Shown one piece after another: positions 13,207 through 26,954 of a stretch of DNA of 64,000 bases (its first letter is position 1; each line of letters opens with the position of its first letter). The notes under the pieces were generated by a model that had not been told where the DNA came from, searched no databases, and saw only the letters and a program-made list of their open reading frames with translations. The position numbers and the translations under genes were made by a program. The DNA comes from Sphagnum compactum (taxonomy: Eukaryota > Bryophyta > Sphagnopsida > Sphagnales): contig OZ234493.1 in NCBI GenBank assembly GCA_965153455.1, positions 3,534,001 through 3,598,000 on the forward strand. Direction: 5' to 3'.

Positions 13207-13314
13207 TCGTCTTCTTCTTCACAGGATTTTCTGAAGCCCGCGAGAAAGGGAAGCAGCTGGGTATCAGGAAGTGCAGCAGTAGCAGCAGCAGCTCGACGAC
13301 CTGATCATAATATC

Positions 13315-16300
13315 ATGGCAGCAGCAGAGAGGATTGTGGTTGCAATAGATGCGAGCAGGGAGATTACAAAGCATGCACTGGAGTGGGCTCTCACCAATGT
13401 TGCAGTCGAAGAAGCAGAGCATTATTGCATCACTCTCTTGGCCCTCCTCCCATCTGCAAACGCAGGTAGACATCTCTTGATCTACTGCAAACAATTTGCT
13501 CCAAATCCCTTGACATGGAACAACATCTGCAGCACATTTGTTCCAGTTTTTGTCATCTGTTTGGAATGGTGGCAGTTCGCAAAGTATGGGGGTTTGCAGT
13601 CCTCTTGAACAATTTCTCCACATCCCTTGACATGGAACAACATCATCTGCAGCGCATTTATTCCAGTTTGTTTCCTCTTCTGTTTGGAATGGATGGCGAC
13701 AGTTCGCAAAGTATGGGGGTTTGCACTCCTCTGGCCACTGTTGCTAGGTGGAGAGTCATGTGGACCTCGGATCATGGTGAGATCAGTGGCTGGTGGTGGT
13801 GGTAGCAGCAGCATGATGGGTTGTTCTCCTTGGGCGGCAACAACAACAACACAATCTGAGATCGAAGGCGACATCCAAAAGGCATGCTCCATCATGATGC
13901 AGGAGGAGGAACTGCACAAGCTCTGTGCTGAAAAGAAGGTTTCCAGCTGCAGCAGTAGCTTTATTATGTACATAATTCTGAGTTTTTGCATGACTTGATG
14001 CTGTCAAGTTCCATAAGAGTAGTAGTCAACGAATGAACCCCACCCTGGGTTTAGGTTTCTTGTTATCACTGAACTGTGGAATGGGGAATGTCTTGGAGAT
14101 CTGTAGATCGATATCCGGTTGAAAGTGGTGCAAGCAGCTGCAGGGAGACAAGCTGCAACAGCCTCAGAGGCAAAAAAACTTGGTGCAACTTGGGTTGTTC
14201 TTGATAGGTAAACTTTCTGTTTGCTCTCTCTCTCTCTCTCTCGCTATATGGAAATTACAATGTCTTGCACACACGCACACACACACACAGAAGCTTAAGC
14301 ATTCATGATAAAAGTGTGCAGTAGACAAGGTCCACTGGAATGATGATGACGAGAGTCCATGACGTCCATCTGCTTGACTTGCATGCAGGCATCTGAAGAG
14401 AGAGGCAAAGCATTGCAAAGAGCTTTTGCAATGCAACATTGTTCTTGTGAAGCCATCAGAACCAAAGATACTGCGGTTGAATCTCAGGTGCACGGGCTCA
14501 TCTGAATTGATGGCTCAAGAATCAGACACTCATCAGGCACCAGCATCCTCCTCCTCCTCCTCTGGAATACTACCACAAGGGTTGAATCACTCAAACTTCT
14601 TACCAAAGACGACCAGGAATGCAGTCTATTTGGAATCTGAGTACAGTTCTGCAGGCAGCGGAGCTCCTTCAAGTAGTCCTGATGAGATTGCAGGAGCATC
14701 TATTTTTACACCTTCTGATAATCAGGGAACATCATCTTCCAATACCAGTAATTCTGAGTCCAGCAACTCACCATTTTTTCCCTCTTTAGATCCACATCTG
14801 TACAAGCGCTTGGCCCATTGTAGCTCGGGATTGACTGTTGTTCGAGGAGCCATCTTGGAGGCTGCAGCAGCAGAGCTGATTGAGAAAGGTGGTAGCTACT
14901 ACACACCTTCTGATTCGGATAGTGATAATAATGTAAGGCTGGTGCCACCACTTGGTACAGGCCTGAGTCCTGCAAGTTTTGATCCTACCATAATCAACCC
15001 GATGTCATCTTCTTATTTTGATGGAAGTGTCATGTTATCGTCATCGGAGAATGCAAGAAGCAATCATCCAGGTTTGTTGTTGAAGCTTTTACCTCAAGAT
15101 CAATGATGTTTTTCTTACAATTGATGATTGAAGAAGAATGAATCTATGGGTTATTCCTTTTTTTTCTTTGTCTTGTGGGTGAGCAAATTGCAGTAGTGTA
15201 TAGGAAAGGAGGTCTATACACTTTAAGCAACAGCATTAGAGATTGGAACAGGGGACAGACACGGGATGGTGCCAGCACTGTCAAGACCTATGTCTAGATC
15301 GCTATCAAGAAAATCCTCCAGACGTGAGTCACCAGCAATGAGTTCTCAAAAAGCTTCACCAGAACAGTCGCTGGTGGGGGGTAGCCAGCATCTGTCATTC
15401 AAACGGCAGGCTTCTTCAAGGAGTCAAAGGGATGCAAGCTTGAGCCAGAGTTTCAGAGCAATGCTGCAATCCAATGGGGAGCTCTTCAGTTCACCACCAC
15501 CAGTTCGAGGATCTCTGTCAGAGCTGCTTCTCAATCCTGGACAAGGTACAACAACAGCCCAAGTTTTTTGTTTCTCCATCAAACACCATCTCCCTTCTTT
15601 TTTCTTTATAAATACAGTAGTAATGTAATCCTCAAGTGTAGTGAAGTCAATCTTGTTCTCAAAAAATAACTTTGTCGATCTGTCCACCAGACTCAGATCA
15701 AAGCACTGGATTTGCAAAGGATGGGCGATACATATACAGTCAAGGAGGAGGAGAGTACCAGGGAGATCAAGATCCAGATTTCCTGAGGATGAAGAGAGCT
15801 GATTTAGTTCGATCATCAAATATGAGAAGAGCAATTTTGTTATCTCAGAATGTTATGCCGGGTCCTCCACCTTTATGCTCCATATGCCAACATACTGCAC
15901 CAGTGTTTGGAAATCCCCCTCGTAGGTTTAGTTATGCAGAGCTGGAGCTTGCAACGGCAGGATTTTCACCAGCTAATTTCCTTGCTGAGGGTGGGTATGG
16001 GTCAGTTCATCGAGGGGTTCTACCTCATGGTCAGGCTGTGGCTGTGAAGCAGCATAAGTTGGCAAGCACACAGGGAGATAAAGAATTCTGTTCTGAGGTT
16101 GAAGTGCTGAGCTGTGCACAACATAGGAATGTTGTCATGCTTATTGGCTACTGTGTGGAGGGTAATGTGCACCGGCTACTTGTGTATGAATTCATTTGCA
16201 ATGGCTCATTGGATTCTCATCTCTATGGTAAGATTCTTATCCAACTTAAAACTGCTCAGCATTTTATAGACAGATGAACTTTCAACAATTCTTATGCAAG

Positions 16301-18242
16301 GAGTTTTGATCTTTTGTTCTTCTTTTGTTTTTAAGCTCTGGGTGATGTGAAGATGATTTCCAATGTTTCCTACCTCTTTCTTTTTTTTGGTAGCAGGTCT
16401 AAATTCAGCACCATTGCAGTGGCAGTCACGACAGAAGATAGCTATTGGTGCTGCACGGGGGTTGCGTTACCTCCATGAGGAATGTCGTGTTGGTTGTATT
16501 GTTCACCGTGACTTACGTCCCAACAACATTCTTTTGACCCATGACTTTGAGCCCTTGGTATAACACGTTTTTCCCACTCTGCTTGTCTTGCAACCCCTTG
16601 CTTGATTGTTGCAAAAAATTTGTATGGTTGTCTTAGGTAACAGCCCTAAAAAAAAGAACCCACTACCAGCTGTACATTCCAAAAACAATGAAACTTTGAT
16701 TGTTGTCACATCTGATCCTTCATGTTTAATCGTGCCATGGCATCTGCCCATTAATCCACCCAGTGCTTTGTGAACACATGACAGTTTTGAGCATGTTCTC
16801 ATCATCATCTGTTGGTGTTTTCTGTTCCAGGTCGGGGATTTTGGGCTTGCACGCTGGCAGCCAGATGGGGACTGTGGTGTGGACACTCAAGTAATTGGCA
16901 CCTTTGGGTGAGTTATTTCTCAATTTGCTGCTGATAATCAGCAATTTTTGGCTGGAATAATTAATTATTTTGAAAAAGAGGCCAAAATGAGGCTGTGTAG
17001 TTTGCAGCAATGCCATGGCAATCCAAAGGTAAGAGCTCTTCCCCTCCCTTGTTTGGAGAGTCCGAGCTCAAATCTCAGGATTCCAGCTTGGGATGGGGTA
17101 GATATATTTTTTCCACTCATCCGTTTTGGGGATTATTAAATGCTAGATATCAGCAGCAGGTGCAGCAGTCACCAAATTGGAAATTAAGAGCCTCATACCA
17201 ATGATCTGGAAGGACCATGCTCCTGAAATCTATGCGACTAGCTTTATTGGTTGATTCTGTGCCATGGTTTCCAAAGCTTTTATGGGAGCTCCTTATTAAC
17301 TGTGGATTACTGGGAACAGGTACTTGGCTCCAGAATACACTCAAAGTGGACAAATTACAGAAAAGGCAGATGTTTATTCATTTGGGGTGGTCCTTTTGGA
17401 GCTGGTGACAGGGCGCAAGGCAATTGACATTAACCGCCCTAAGGGAGAGCAATGTCTCACTGAATGGGTAAAGTCCCTTCTCTTCCCTCATCAAATAAAT
17501 TGAATGGAAAAGTGAATGGAAAAAACTGAGGCAAGTCTATCCTTTCTCAATTCACAAACTTCTGACAAATGTTTAGTTGAGCATTCCAATGTTAGAAAAA
17601 ATGTCAGTAAATGACATCTGGCTCTACAGGCAAGGCCTTTGCTGGAAGAAAATGGGATCCTGCCATTGGATCCACGGCTAGAAAACAGGTATTCCAAGTT
17701 TGAAGTTCATTCCATGCTCCATACTGCAGCTGCTTGTATTCGACGTGATCCTCAGCACCGGCCACGCATGTCACAGGTCAGTTTTTCGATGCAAGCTTCA
17801 TCGTTTGGTTGGGAACTAATAAGAGACCATCTTGTGTCCAATTGTAGACAATGCAAAAGTTAAAATTGTTGAATCTTTGGACTGTCAGGTACTAAGGATG
17901 CTAGAGGGTGAGATGTTTATTGATCCTCGTGTTGCCTCTCCATCATCTACTTCTGGAAGCAGCAGCCGATTTTTAAATGAACATCCATCTCTTTCCCGAA
18001 ATGCAAAGGTTTTGACAAATGTTGCCAAGGCTTCTAGTGATGATCAATCAAGTGGATCATCAGATCACTCATCTCCTGACATTGGTCATCTTCTTAGCTC
18101 CTCGCACACAACCTCAAGAACATCAAGCCCAAGCTCACTACTGTCAGGTGATACACTTACCCCAGAACCCAATGTTGATACCCCTAGTTCTAAGCTCAGC
18201 TTTGAGGCTTTAAAAGCAGCATACAAAGATAAAACAAACTAA
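13315..18242 (+). CDS. USP-like domain / protein kinase fusion (receptor-like cytoplasmic kinase type)
   Basis: Eleven coding exons are inferred: 13315-13465, 13703-13938, 14107-14207, 14389-15071, 15240-15545, 15691-16227, 16397-16557, 16831-16907, 17320-17467, 17630-17776 and 17889-18242. All are GT-AG and phase-consistent, giving 966 residues. Residues 5 to about 190 form a USP-like (adenine nucleotide alpha-hydrolase fold) domain without the glycine-rich ATP motif of bacterial UspA. A Ser-rich linker follows, then a CxxC motif (555/558) and the kinase domain: glycine loop GGYGSV near 593, VAVK lysine near 612, HRD near 710 with Arg in place of the usual Lys two residues on, DFG near 728, and APE. 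It resembles the plant group that includes Arabidopsis At3g13690 and At1g55200, some members of which databases name 'inactive protein kinase'. Here the core catalytic residues are intact. No signal peptide or membrane segment is seen, so it is probably cytoplasmic. Exon 5 may instead start at 15,252. An in-frame upstream ATG at 13,126 exists, but 13,315 fits the family better. Substrate is unknown. Confidence 0.88.
13505..13731 (+). repeat. Tandem duplication spanning intron 1 and the start of exon 2
   Basis: Copy A (13,505 to about 13,605) and copy B (13,622 to about 13,731) share atcccttgacatggaacaac, ttccagttt, tgtttggaatgg and a splice acceptor followed by ttcgcaaagtatgggggttt. Only copy B opens into the conserved reading frame. 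The two acceptor points are 127 bases apart, which is not a multiple of three. Using the copy A acceptor and reading on would reach a stop at 13,803-13,805. Confidence 0.85.
14226..14289 (+). repeat. CT and CA microsatellites in intron 3
   Basis: A ctctct run at about 14,224-14,242 and an acacac run at about 14,270-14,289 lie inside the intron between the exons ending at 14,207 and starting at 14,389. Confidence 0.8.
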
Positions 18243-18420
18243 ACCCATCTTTCAGCATTGGATGATACTAATACTGCAGGAGAGCACCTTTGACTTTAAT
18301 CTGGAAATTGTGTACAATACAGTTGGAAATTGAGTTATGTGAAGTGTTGTATGTATTGACAGTCTGAAAAAGTGCATGGAAGTCATGCCAATAAATGCAT
18401 GAGACTATACCCCAAGAAAA
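18243..18420 (+). terminator. 3' UTR and probable polyadenylation signal of the USP-kinase gene
   Basis: After the TAA at 18,240-18,242 the sequence stays less AT-rich for about 150 bases and contains AATAAA at 18,390-18,395, a canonical polyadenylation hexamer about 150 bases from the stop. The true cleavage site is not determined. Confidence 0.5.
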
Positions 18421-21400
18421 AGGACTTCATGAATACATTGTTGCTCCTTATGCTGATAGATAAATTGGGGATAAAGTCATGATGCTGTGTTGAAAGGGGA
18501 GGTGTACTAGCTCCACTTGTTAGCTAGCATAAATGTGTTTTAGTTTGGATTGTTTTGAATAGTTTTGTCATATCACTACAAATGATTTATGTAGGATTGT
18601 TTGAAGTGGTAGGAAAGGCCCTTGTGGCAGGGCATTACTATAATAAGGGGCCTACATGAGGCAGAGCTGAGCACGACCCTGGTTTAGGTAACGCCCTCCC
18701 CTGATGCATGTAAAGCTCAAGTGCTGTTTTTTTTTTTAAAAAGTTGTGATACCTCGCGGGTATCTGTTGGGTAGGAAGTTTTTTAAACACAAAAGGTTCA
18801 AACAAGGAGGGGAATTATTAGTCTTTGTAACATGCCCAATCACAACACTAGAAAAAATGGCAGCAAGGTTTTTTTTTTTTAAGTTGCATAAAATTGTCAA
18901 GTGTGTTTTGTAAGTTCATGAATCTTCAATTCTGATGTTTTTCAAAGTGATTTCAAACTCATGTCAATTTTAACACTAGGTCCAATTCCACCTACTCTAT
19001 AGACAATCTAATGTCTTCATTTGTGTCATGTTGTTAATTTACTGCTAATTAGAGGTCACCACATCACTACAAGGTACATTTTACATGTTACGTTTTCAAT
19101 TGGACCTTAATGTACTTCCAAGAGGTTTTGGTTAAAACAAGAGACAATTTGTGTGCTTTTGTTCTTGGTCTAGTTCTAGTGTTAACCTCATGAAAAGGGG
19201 TTTTGATTCCAATAGGAGATTGATCTTGCAAGTTCAATCATCCAAAATTGGTGGAAAAACTTTGAACCTACCAACAATATCATTTAGAAGGGTTGAAGAA
19301 TTAAATTGTCATTATATATTTGGTAAATATCCTACTTTCAAACAAGTGTGAACTACAATGAATGAACCCTAAAGGCATCATTCATTCATTATATAAATGT
19401 GTGAAAACAAAACAAAAACAAAACAAGTAGCTCATTGCGTAATGGTCTTGGCCTTTGTTATGTGTTAAAACAAAATCATCATAGATATTGAAATTGTTTG
19501 GCATGGTTAACTAATTTGAATGCAAAATGAATGGGTTTATGATATATCCCAAATCCTCAATTGTTCCTTATATGCATTATTTATATGAATTGTTTGACCT
19601 AATGTGATGAAATTGTGAGTTATATATATTGTTGTACTTTGTTGAAATTGTAAGTTTGATTTTCTATTGATAATCATAAATTGGAATAAATGGGTTGCTT
19701 TTAAAATGGTTTTTGTGGAAATCCACATTAAGATAATTTAGAATAATTGTGGGACAAATATTGAGGGAGTTTGATATTTTGTGAAGTGTGAACAAAAAGG
19801 TTGTTAAAGATAAAGATGGGGGGCTTGTAAACTACGATGATGTGAATTGCATGATGACTATTGGGTGTTAAACTTTGCAATTAATTTTTTTGATCTAGAG
19901 ATAGTTATGGACTCGCATGAATCAAATATAATATTTATATCATATAATAACGTTCCTTGGCCTCCATATAGGATTTCAATTGACATATATTTGAGGTAGT
20001 GATTTGAATATTGATGTGAAATATAATTTTCTTTTGTGACCCTTGTTTCATTTGGGCACAAAATATGAAATATTTGAAGATTATGATATTTTTCAATATT
20101 TCAAAATGAAATGACATAGACCTTTTGATTAAGGATTGAATTATGGTGTGTGTGTGTGTTTTTCTATACAATTGTAAAGATGTTGCACAAGATTGCCATT
20201 GAGCTATTAATATTAAACGTTGCATTTATGAAAATGCATACATAAACTTTAAACTTTCCACCAATTAATGGTGCAAATAAATGTAAATTTTCTTTATTTT
20301 TTACATGAGATAATGTTATGTAAATAAGTCCATGACAATGTATTTCATTGGGATCAATTGCTACGCAATCAAGGGTCAAAATGAGCTCAAAGGTGTCAAG
20401 GCATTACCTACAAAAATGATAAAATGGTCCTTTTGCCCAAAAATCAATTTTCATATAATGGAATTTTCTTGCAACTTGCTAAATATGTTGACCGTTGGCC
20501 CGATATTTCACCACTGGTGTGTTTGCCATGATGAATATGTATTCATTTTTGAAAATGTGCTAGTTTCCCTATTTCATATGGAAAATGTTCAAAATTTCAA
20601 GTCATACTAAAATATGTTCATTACTTCATGGTTCAATCTATTGTAAATTTAAATTTTTTTTGGTGCATCATTTACATTGTACCAACTTTACATGTGGTAA
20701 AAGAGTACTCTTGAAATTTAGACATATTAAAAATTCAAATGCAATAATGGAAATTTTTAATTACACATTTTAAACATAATTAATATTAAATTTTAATATG
20801 ACTCATAATTTTCCTATCACACAATTTGTTTTTACTATCAAGAAGTTTTTATCAAGAAAATCAAAGGGCCTTTTACAAAATGGACATCATTTAACGCAAG
20901 AATTGGTCAATTTCAAAAGTCATTTACTACCAAAACATGAAAGTAGATTAAGTGAGTTTTTATTTTGAATGTTTTAACACTCAAGTTAGTCATTTATCAA
21001 AACTTGGAATGATTATCATAATTTTTAAATTTCAAAACATAAACATGTCCATTATAGTTTGTAATTTTCACTATGCTGTATTGCCTTATTTGGCTCTTAT
21101 AAACTCATTTTGGCCCCTTGAAAGCAATGAATTGCATGATTTGATTATTGGGCATGTGATTAGATGACTTGAATTAACACCCATTTGATTCTCTTTAAAA
21201 GTTAGTTGTATTGGTGTCCAATTTGATGATTTTAGTTGTGTATATAAGTGTTTAGGGTTTTAGGGTTGCAGTTGTTTAGGGTTTTAGGTTTATAGTTGTT
21301 TTAGAATCATTAAAAGCAATCCATATGAAGGATTCATTATCATACAATTTGGTGACACATTGAGAAACCTCGTCAATTCCATTGAATATTTCATCATGAA

Positions 21401-24400
21401 TGGCATAATTATGAACACATAATTCAACTAGCATTCCAAATTCTATTTTTGAATGTAATATAAAAAAAGTCCTTACGTTCTTCTATTGACTTATTTATAT
21501 AATACATGGGAGGGAAATTTAGTTCATTTGGAGGCTACAATTTTTTTTTGTATTTGGAATCAATTCATTTTCAAGCATCAAGGTGATGTATTAATTTTTT
21601 TGAAAATGATTGTGAAGCATGATGAAAGGGTAGAGATAAAATGACATAAACTATTAATTGGGAAAACATTTGTGTGTGCATTTAAATAATCATAACTTAA
21701 TTTTCTTATCATTAAATTTGCATCAATATTTTTATCTTCACAATTTTAATGATAGTCCAAACTTTGTTGGTAATATATATTTAAAAATTTGTGAGATATG
21801 ATGTGCAATAATTGGTTACTACCTATGGGTCATACATTGTATGTCAATGTTAAGTTCTGATGATAATGGCCCAACTTTTATCACATAAGAATTTGTTCTA
21901 ATGTCTTTCACATCTCTTTCTCCCCCCCTCCTCCCCAAAGGTGAGTTTTGTCAATTTATTACATAGTGAATCTACATTAGATGGGTAAGTCCAAATTCAC
22001 CATACCAAGAATATATTCAAACAAGTATTGGCTCCGATTTTCATATTGTTAACAATTTCAAAGACACTACTTGTAACATCAAATTCGTTTTTTAGTTTTG
22101 GAAGATGGTATAGCTTCATTTAATGACTCTTGTCTTTTAGTATAAGGCATATGTGGTAATATATAGTGCAATCTATATTTGTTCTTCCTACAAGTTCATC
22201 TATGTTTATGCAGTTGTGAATTTTGAAAATTTGAAGAAAATAATGAATTGTTCAACATTACAAATTTGTTAACAGATTGTTCACCGGTCTCATTATTATT
22301 TACACCATACAATGTTGCATCTTTTATGCATAATAAGCCATGATCATGTTCAATTATTTTATTGAAATTTTTTGTTAAGAATAAAAGCCATAAACCTTAT
22401 CAAATATGAAAGATGTTTTTTTCAAAAGGTTACAAAATGCAACCATACAATGGTCATAATAACATGCACACATAACTAGATCAAACCTCCCAAAATTTGC
22501 GATATGTTTAGATTTAAGAACATTTAAGATTTTAAGAATGTCCATTCATTTCTTAATTGACATGTGCAAGGTTAACATTAATGTAATCCACCTACTTTTT
22601 ACACTAATAAAAGTTAACTGGTGAACCCAATTGAACAAATCATGGCAATTGAATCCCTTTGAAGTTTCGCAAAATAATCAAGTGATGTTATCAACTACGT
22701 TAAATTATGATATCCTAAATTTGAACAATAGTTTGTCTAAATGGAACTTATTTATGAATTCTAGTTTCACTTTTAATATACAATAATGTAAGTTGCCTTT
22801 ATGTATTCTAATCCATAAGATAACTTTAACATGTTGTATGAGAACTTTGATGGCTTTGATTAATAAATTTGGAATGTGTTCAACAGAATGTTGAACTCTT
22901 AATTTTGTGATATCTTGAGATTGAAATCTAGTGTTTAAATGGAAATTTTCAAGGCATTCCAAAGAATATTTTGTTGCATTTTTTGTTTTTTTATCTTCAA
23001 AAAGTCTAAGTGGTTTATAATCCTGACTTGGGACTAATGTAATAATGTTTTCATCATTTATAATTTGCTCATGTAAGAAAATTTTGCACTAAATTTTTTA
23101 TAGTGATATTTTCAAATATTTTTTCATATTTATTTTAAAAAGCTTGTTCAATGTTTATTTCCATCTTGGGAAGGTTTTTAATGACTTATATTTTGTTGGT
23201 ATTTTGAAATGTTGAACATGTTTTCTTTCATAGGACATACTAATTTTTTTGCATGTAAGTTTTCATGAGGTCTTTCAAAGGTAATATCATTTGCTTAGAC
23301 CAATTTTTCTTGATAAAAAAGGTGGTCTACAATGTTTTAATTTCCATTTCAAGATAATATCAATTATAGATTCTTTTGCACACATCTAGCAAGTTGAAGG
23401 TTATGGAAATTATGAAATTCATAACAATTCATAAATCTACAAAGGAATGTGAAAAAACACAATTTATATAGCCATACATGCCATCTTAAGATTTCTTTTA
23501 ACTCATACAAGCTTCATACAAGATGAATGGATTCATTAAGATATTCTGTAGCATCAAATATTTAAGTTTTTCCTTAACAAAATTTGTACAAGTACAATAC
23601 AAACAATCTAGCTAATAAATCAAATTGTGTTGTTCTCAAAATGGGTATATATTTCGTTAAATGTTAAGCTCCTTTTTTCAAATAGAATGTAATTACTTGT
23701 GATTTAAATCATAACCTTTCAAAAGCAATATGATCATACAGTAGAGATCTTTTAATTTCTCTTTAAGTTCAATGGTATGCCTTGTTTCAAATTAGACAAT
23801 TTTGCATTCTTACTTGTGTATTAAAACTTTTTTGCCAACAATTTTCAACAAAAACTTCATTTTATCTTGGGACACAATTTATTTTAAACTAAATCATCCA
23901 CTTTTATATGCAAAATTTGTGATGTGTCATTTAACAACATTGTGCACTTTAGTGGTAATGAAAATGATCAATTGGGTATGTGATTCAATTCTTTTAATAA
24001 CATGATTATGTTGGCGTTTTTGTGCATTTAAGATTCAAGTGCACATTATCTTTATAAAAAACATATAAAAAAGCACTATATGGTTGTCATTATATTTAAG
24101 CTTACATTTGAAGTATGTTATTGGTTCACAACACTATTTGGACACCTCATGAAAACTGTGATATCTTTATTTTAATTCTTTGTCAATCATTAAATTATCT
24201 TGGATTACACCATTATTTGTGTTTAGGAAATCATTGTGTAGGAGTTATCAATTATATCTCACCATATCACAATTCAAATTGAGTTCATGGATTAAAACTT
24301 CACATTATCTTCACATTTTTGCATTTTGTTTAATGTAATTGATTGCCATTCACCACTTTGAGATTTTTGGGCCAATCTTATTTTCAAGTTTTGTTTTTGT

Positions 24401-25679
24401 TTTGATTTCTCATGTCGAATATATTTCATTATGTTTTTAGTGTTAAACATTGGAGTGCAAATTGTTGTTTTGAAAAAAAATTCAATTATTATTTTTAGAA
24501 ATTTTCCTTCATTCATATCCATTAGATTTTGTAACATGCCATGTGATATATGTAGTAGACATCTTTTTAAAACATTATCTATAGTTCAACAAATAAACCA
24601 TTTGTATCATCTTTTATTATAAAGATACACTGATTTGTTGAGGTTGCACAATGCCAAATATTACATCATCTTTTATTAAGGACCTAGTAATATTGTTTGT
24701 CAAATATGAATAATGTTTGAATTGAAAAGATTGCACTAGTTCAAAATGGTCATTCATACCTTCATGACATGTTAAAATTAACACTTAATTACTTGGATTA
24801 AGTTCTTTTCCCACATTCATGTATGGTATACCTATATGTTTTTATTGACCATGCTTTTGAAGGATATTTCATGAATTGAGGTAATCAAAAGAAGATAATA
24901 AATTAATTAGCATGTAAACTTTCATTGGTTGTACCATATTTCATTATGTGTAAGTAACTATTTACAAAATTAACACCATGCAACCTCATCATAATGTCAA
25001 GTTTGAATGCAAACCTAAACCAATGTTCAATTCTTGAATCATTTGTTGTAATTGAATAGAGTCTTATTCTCAAGGTTGTACTAGATATTCTATGATGTAA
25101 CATGGATCTTATAGAATCAACTAAAAACTCACCAATAATATGAATACTGAACAATTCATTTAAACCCAATAGTTGTCAAAACCTTAACTATGTTCATTGT
25201 GGCCATTTTACTTGATAATTGTATCTATAAATGTGTGATTTTTAAAATTCAAAATTCAAAATTACTATTTTTGTTTTGTAAGGTTATTCACATGCACAAT
25301 TCAACAATGTGATTAATTTATCTATTTTAATCAATATATAATTTGAATGATGTAAAATTATTGTTTTTATTGATTATTGAAGAATAAAAAAATTATTATG
25401 AATTATGTGGGTCCATTTAACAACAATTAATGTATTGATGCCAATGAAGATTTTTTAAAAGAATCAAAAGTGCCGATTCAAAAATCTCAATTGAATGAAT
25501 TAAATTGAAGTTTATTAATTGACTAGATTCTAATACTTAATTTCTAAAATTAAGTTTCATACTTAATACATTTCAAAATCTTCCATTAGAAACGAATTTT
25601 TTTGTGTGGCAATTTTTTTGGAAATTTTGATATTTTGTCAATTATTCTTTTTTTTAAAATGTGAATTTTTAATTAAAAA

Positions 25680-25830
25680 AATCACCATGTTTTAACACAT
25701 TGTTCCATGAAGTAATCATGATATAGAAATGTTTTATAAATTTCTACTTTCATTGTTGGTCTATAACCAAATGTGGCTAAATCTCCTTGTCAATAATCGT
25801 TGTTGTGGTAACAATATCAGAAAATTGATT
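25680..25830 (-). repeat. Dispersed repeat family 2, copy 3
   Basis: It shares the ordered words aaaaatcaccatgtttt, ttctactttcat, ctataaccaaa, tggctaaatct and gtggtaaca with the copy at 10,690-10,855. The reverse complement matches the copies at 3,650 and 30,690. Confidence 0.65.
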
Positions 25831-26954
25831 ATTTTTTTATAAGAATACAATATTAAGCAAAACTTAAAATTGAATACAAGTCTTTACTAGGGTTTATAAA
25901 AAAACCAAGAACCTGTTACAGGAAAGCAACCAACAAGATTCAAACCATAACTTGCAAAACATATAAACTATGGATAATATAAATGTAAAACATAAAAAAG
26001 TCGATTTTCTTTTGTTACAAATTTGAAAAAATCACACAAAACACACATGACAAACTTTTTAGCATTCAAAAATATTAAACTAATTCTTGTGCATTTGGGC
26101 ATAATTGATGAGTTCCTCAACATGGCTTAAAAAAAACAATGAAGATTGATAATGCAAAGCGCTACCAAAAAAAAATTTAGTGTATTTTGAAGGTTATGTT
26201 ATAAAGCAAAATGGTTTACCCACAATACATGAGATGCTATTAATTTGGCTATTGAGTTCATTTGTAAATTTAGGCTCATATAAAGAAATGATCAAATCTA
26301 GATGGAAGGATTGTGTGACTTTAAATCCTAGATTGAAGGCATTTGATGATAAATTCTAGATGGAGGCTATGCGAGCCAATACAATAAAGTCTGCTGTTTA
26401 AGTGGTCACCATCCCAAGAATGTACTTGATATTTATCTTGATGTTGAATTAGAAGAGTATGAGTCATTGTCTAACAAATCTTCACATCTCCATGACTTGA
26501 ATAAATTTTAATTTATTTTATCTTCACTAATTTTTAATTCAAATAATTTATGAATGTGAAAACATCTAGATGTTTGTTTATGATACTTGCATGTGTGAAT
26601 CATGTTCACTTACTCAAATGTTCCAATGCAAGCAACAATTTCATGAAATTGGGCAACTTCTATTAACATTTGAATTTTTTGAAAAAAAATTAGACAATTT
26701 CCAAACATATTTCTCCACAATGAAACACCATAAAATTTCAATTTTTTAATGTTGCATCATTGGCTAGCATCCCAAGAGTCTTGGGATTTAACATTTAAAG
26801 TTGACATGTTTTTAAAACGTGTATAAATAGTTACAACAAAAAACACGACTTGACTGAACCAACACCCACCAATGCACCAGTTGTGGATGAGACTATTTTG
26901 GCCATTTTGGGATGAACCCAAACCATTTAATCTAAACCAAACCAAAGATTGAGT

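Larger units (their letters stand above)
12000..13314 (+). promoter_or_regulatory. Promoter/5' leader region of the USP-kinase gene
   Basis: GC content rises here compared with the desert upstream. In order the stretch holds a 44-bp direct duplication (12,111-12,198), a GA microsatellite (about 12,224-12,273), a T-rich/GT tract (12,349-12,437), a second GA tract (about 12,599-12,641), a TCG trinucleotide run (about 12,830-12,852) and a four-copy ~100-bp tandem repeat (12,880-13,206). GA/CT tracts are common in plant promoters and 5' UTRs. No transcription start or TATA box could be fixed. A 5' UTR intron is possible because gtgagc follows the TCG run at 12,854. Confidence 0.5.

Noticed and set aside
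15182-15239. Earlier start for exon 5 at the acceptor near 15,196
   Set aside because: In the phase left by exon 4 that reading reaches a stop within 35 codons. Starting at 15,240 (or 15,252) keeps an open frame into the Ser/Arg-rich linker.
21250-21292. Interstitial telomere repeat (TTTAGGG-like words)
   Set aside because: Only two or three degenerate copies with extra bases (tttagggttttagg). Too few to call an interstitial telomere array.
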